Assembly (NCBI RefSeq): GCF_003254395.2
Contig: NC_037650.1
Span: 7,378,071 to 7,442,070 of the forward strand
DNA: 64,000 nt
Direction of reading: 5' to 3'
DNA from: Apis mellifera
Lineage: Eukaryota; Arthropoda; Insecta; Hymenoptera; Apidae
A program made the translations under genes and the position numbers. Below the pieces are notes generated by a model that did no database searches, was not told where the DNA came from, and saw nothing but the letters and a program-made list of their open reading frames with translations. This document shows positions 63,701 through 64,000 of the stretch, in pieces. How positions within the stretch are numbered: the first letter of the stretch is position 1; each line of letters opens with the position of its first letter.

Positions 63701-64000
63701 TTTTCCGTTCAAAATGTGTTTCACAATTATCATTCTCGTATCTTATTTATTCATTCATCTTGAAGAAAAATATTTCAAATTATTTTTTTTCTAAAGCATG
63801 GAAGAAAATTTCAAAAAAACGAATACAAACAATATCGTTAAGAGATTAAAAAATATTCAAGATGACGTTATACATATAGGTAACACCAAACGTCACAATT
63901 TATCACATTTTCCAAAATTAGTCTCTCTCTCTCTCTCTCACTGCCACTCACAAATATCCAAGTATGAATCGTAATTAACGTCCGGATCACAACATCTATA

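Larger units (their letters stand above)
47269..64000. other. 5' intron(s) or upstream sequence of mGluR
   Basis: The exon 47268-47126 starts with a clean acceptor (TTTCAG|GA) and phase, so at least one upstream exon exists. Neither the LDTCS/YALEQ-type segment nor a signal-peptide exon is seen on the minus strand up to 64000; a ~100-codon exon would stand out. The stretch holds three tandem-repeat blocks, a strong hairpin near 55740-55806, TC/AGAA microsatellites and GC-richer islands (about 49370-49700, 55020-55640, 62000-62550) without recognisable coding content. Confidence 0.6.

Overview
The window looks like nuclear DNA from a bee, most probably Apis mellifera or a close relative. The AT-rich sequence has many TCGA/CGAA-type CpGs in its introns, compact GT-AG introns beside very long ones, insect-type orthologues, and decayed mariner copies ending in the TIR core AACTAAGTAATTGCGG. 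No bacterial, viral or CRISPR features are visible. The species call is inference from gene content and base composition.

Three protein-coding genes can be reconstructed exon by exon, with matching intron phases. (1) About 66-4153, minus strand: 11 exons of an ACAP/centaurin-beta Arf GTPase-activating protein (BAR, PH, ArfGAP, then ankyrin repeats). Its last exon or exons lie before base 1. (2) 4974-5895, plus strand: a complete COP9 signalosome subunit 7 gene (CSN7, 282 aa) with one 73-bp coding intron. It is divergent from ACAP across an ~0.8-kb intergenic region and has a probable 5'UTR intron. (3) 10500-47268, minus strand: 14 exons of a group II-type (Drosophila mGluR/mGluRA-like) metabotropic glutamate receptor. 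They cover most of the Venus-flytrap domain, the cysteine-rich domain, all seven membrane helices and the C-terminal tail. The exon or exons for the signal peptide and the first ~100-150 residues are not found up to base 64000 and probably lie beyond it.

The rest is intergenic or intronic. Between CSN7 and the receptor (5896-10499) are 3'UTR-like sequence and a long GA microsatellite. The receptor introns hold two internally deleted mariner copies (12110-13040 and 36001-36932), a probable MITE (about 26378-26696), and two minisatellites. One minisatellite (14896-16104) has repeatedly duplicated a real 3' splice site with the first bases of its exon. Upstream of the first visible receptor exon (47269-64000) are three more tandem-repeat blocks and a strong hairpin, but no exon I can defend.

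No obviously new multi-gene system is present. The most unusual items are the duplicated splice-acceptor/exon-start array, a possible plus-strand micro-exon antisense within the largest receptor intron, two independently deleted mariners in one gene, and a possible alternative last exon of CSN7.
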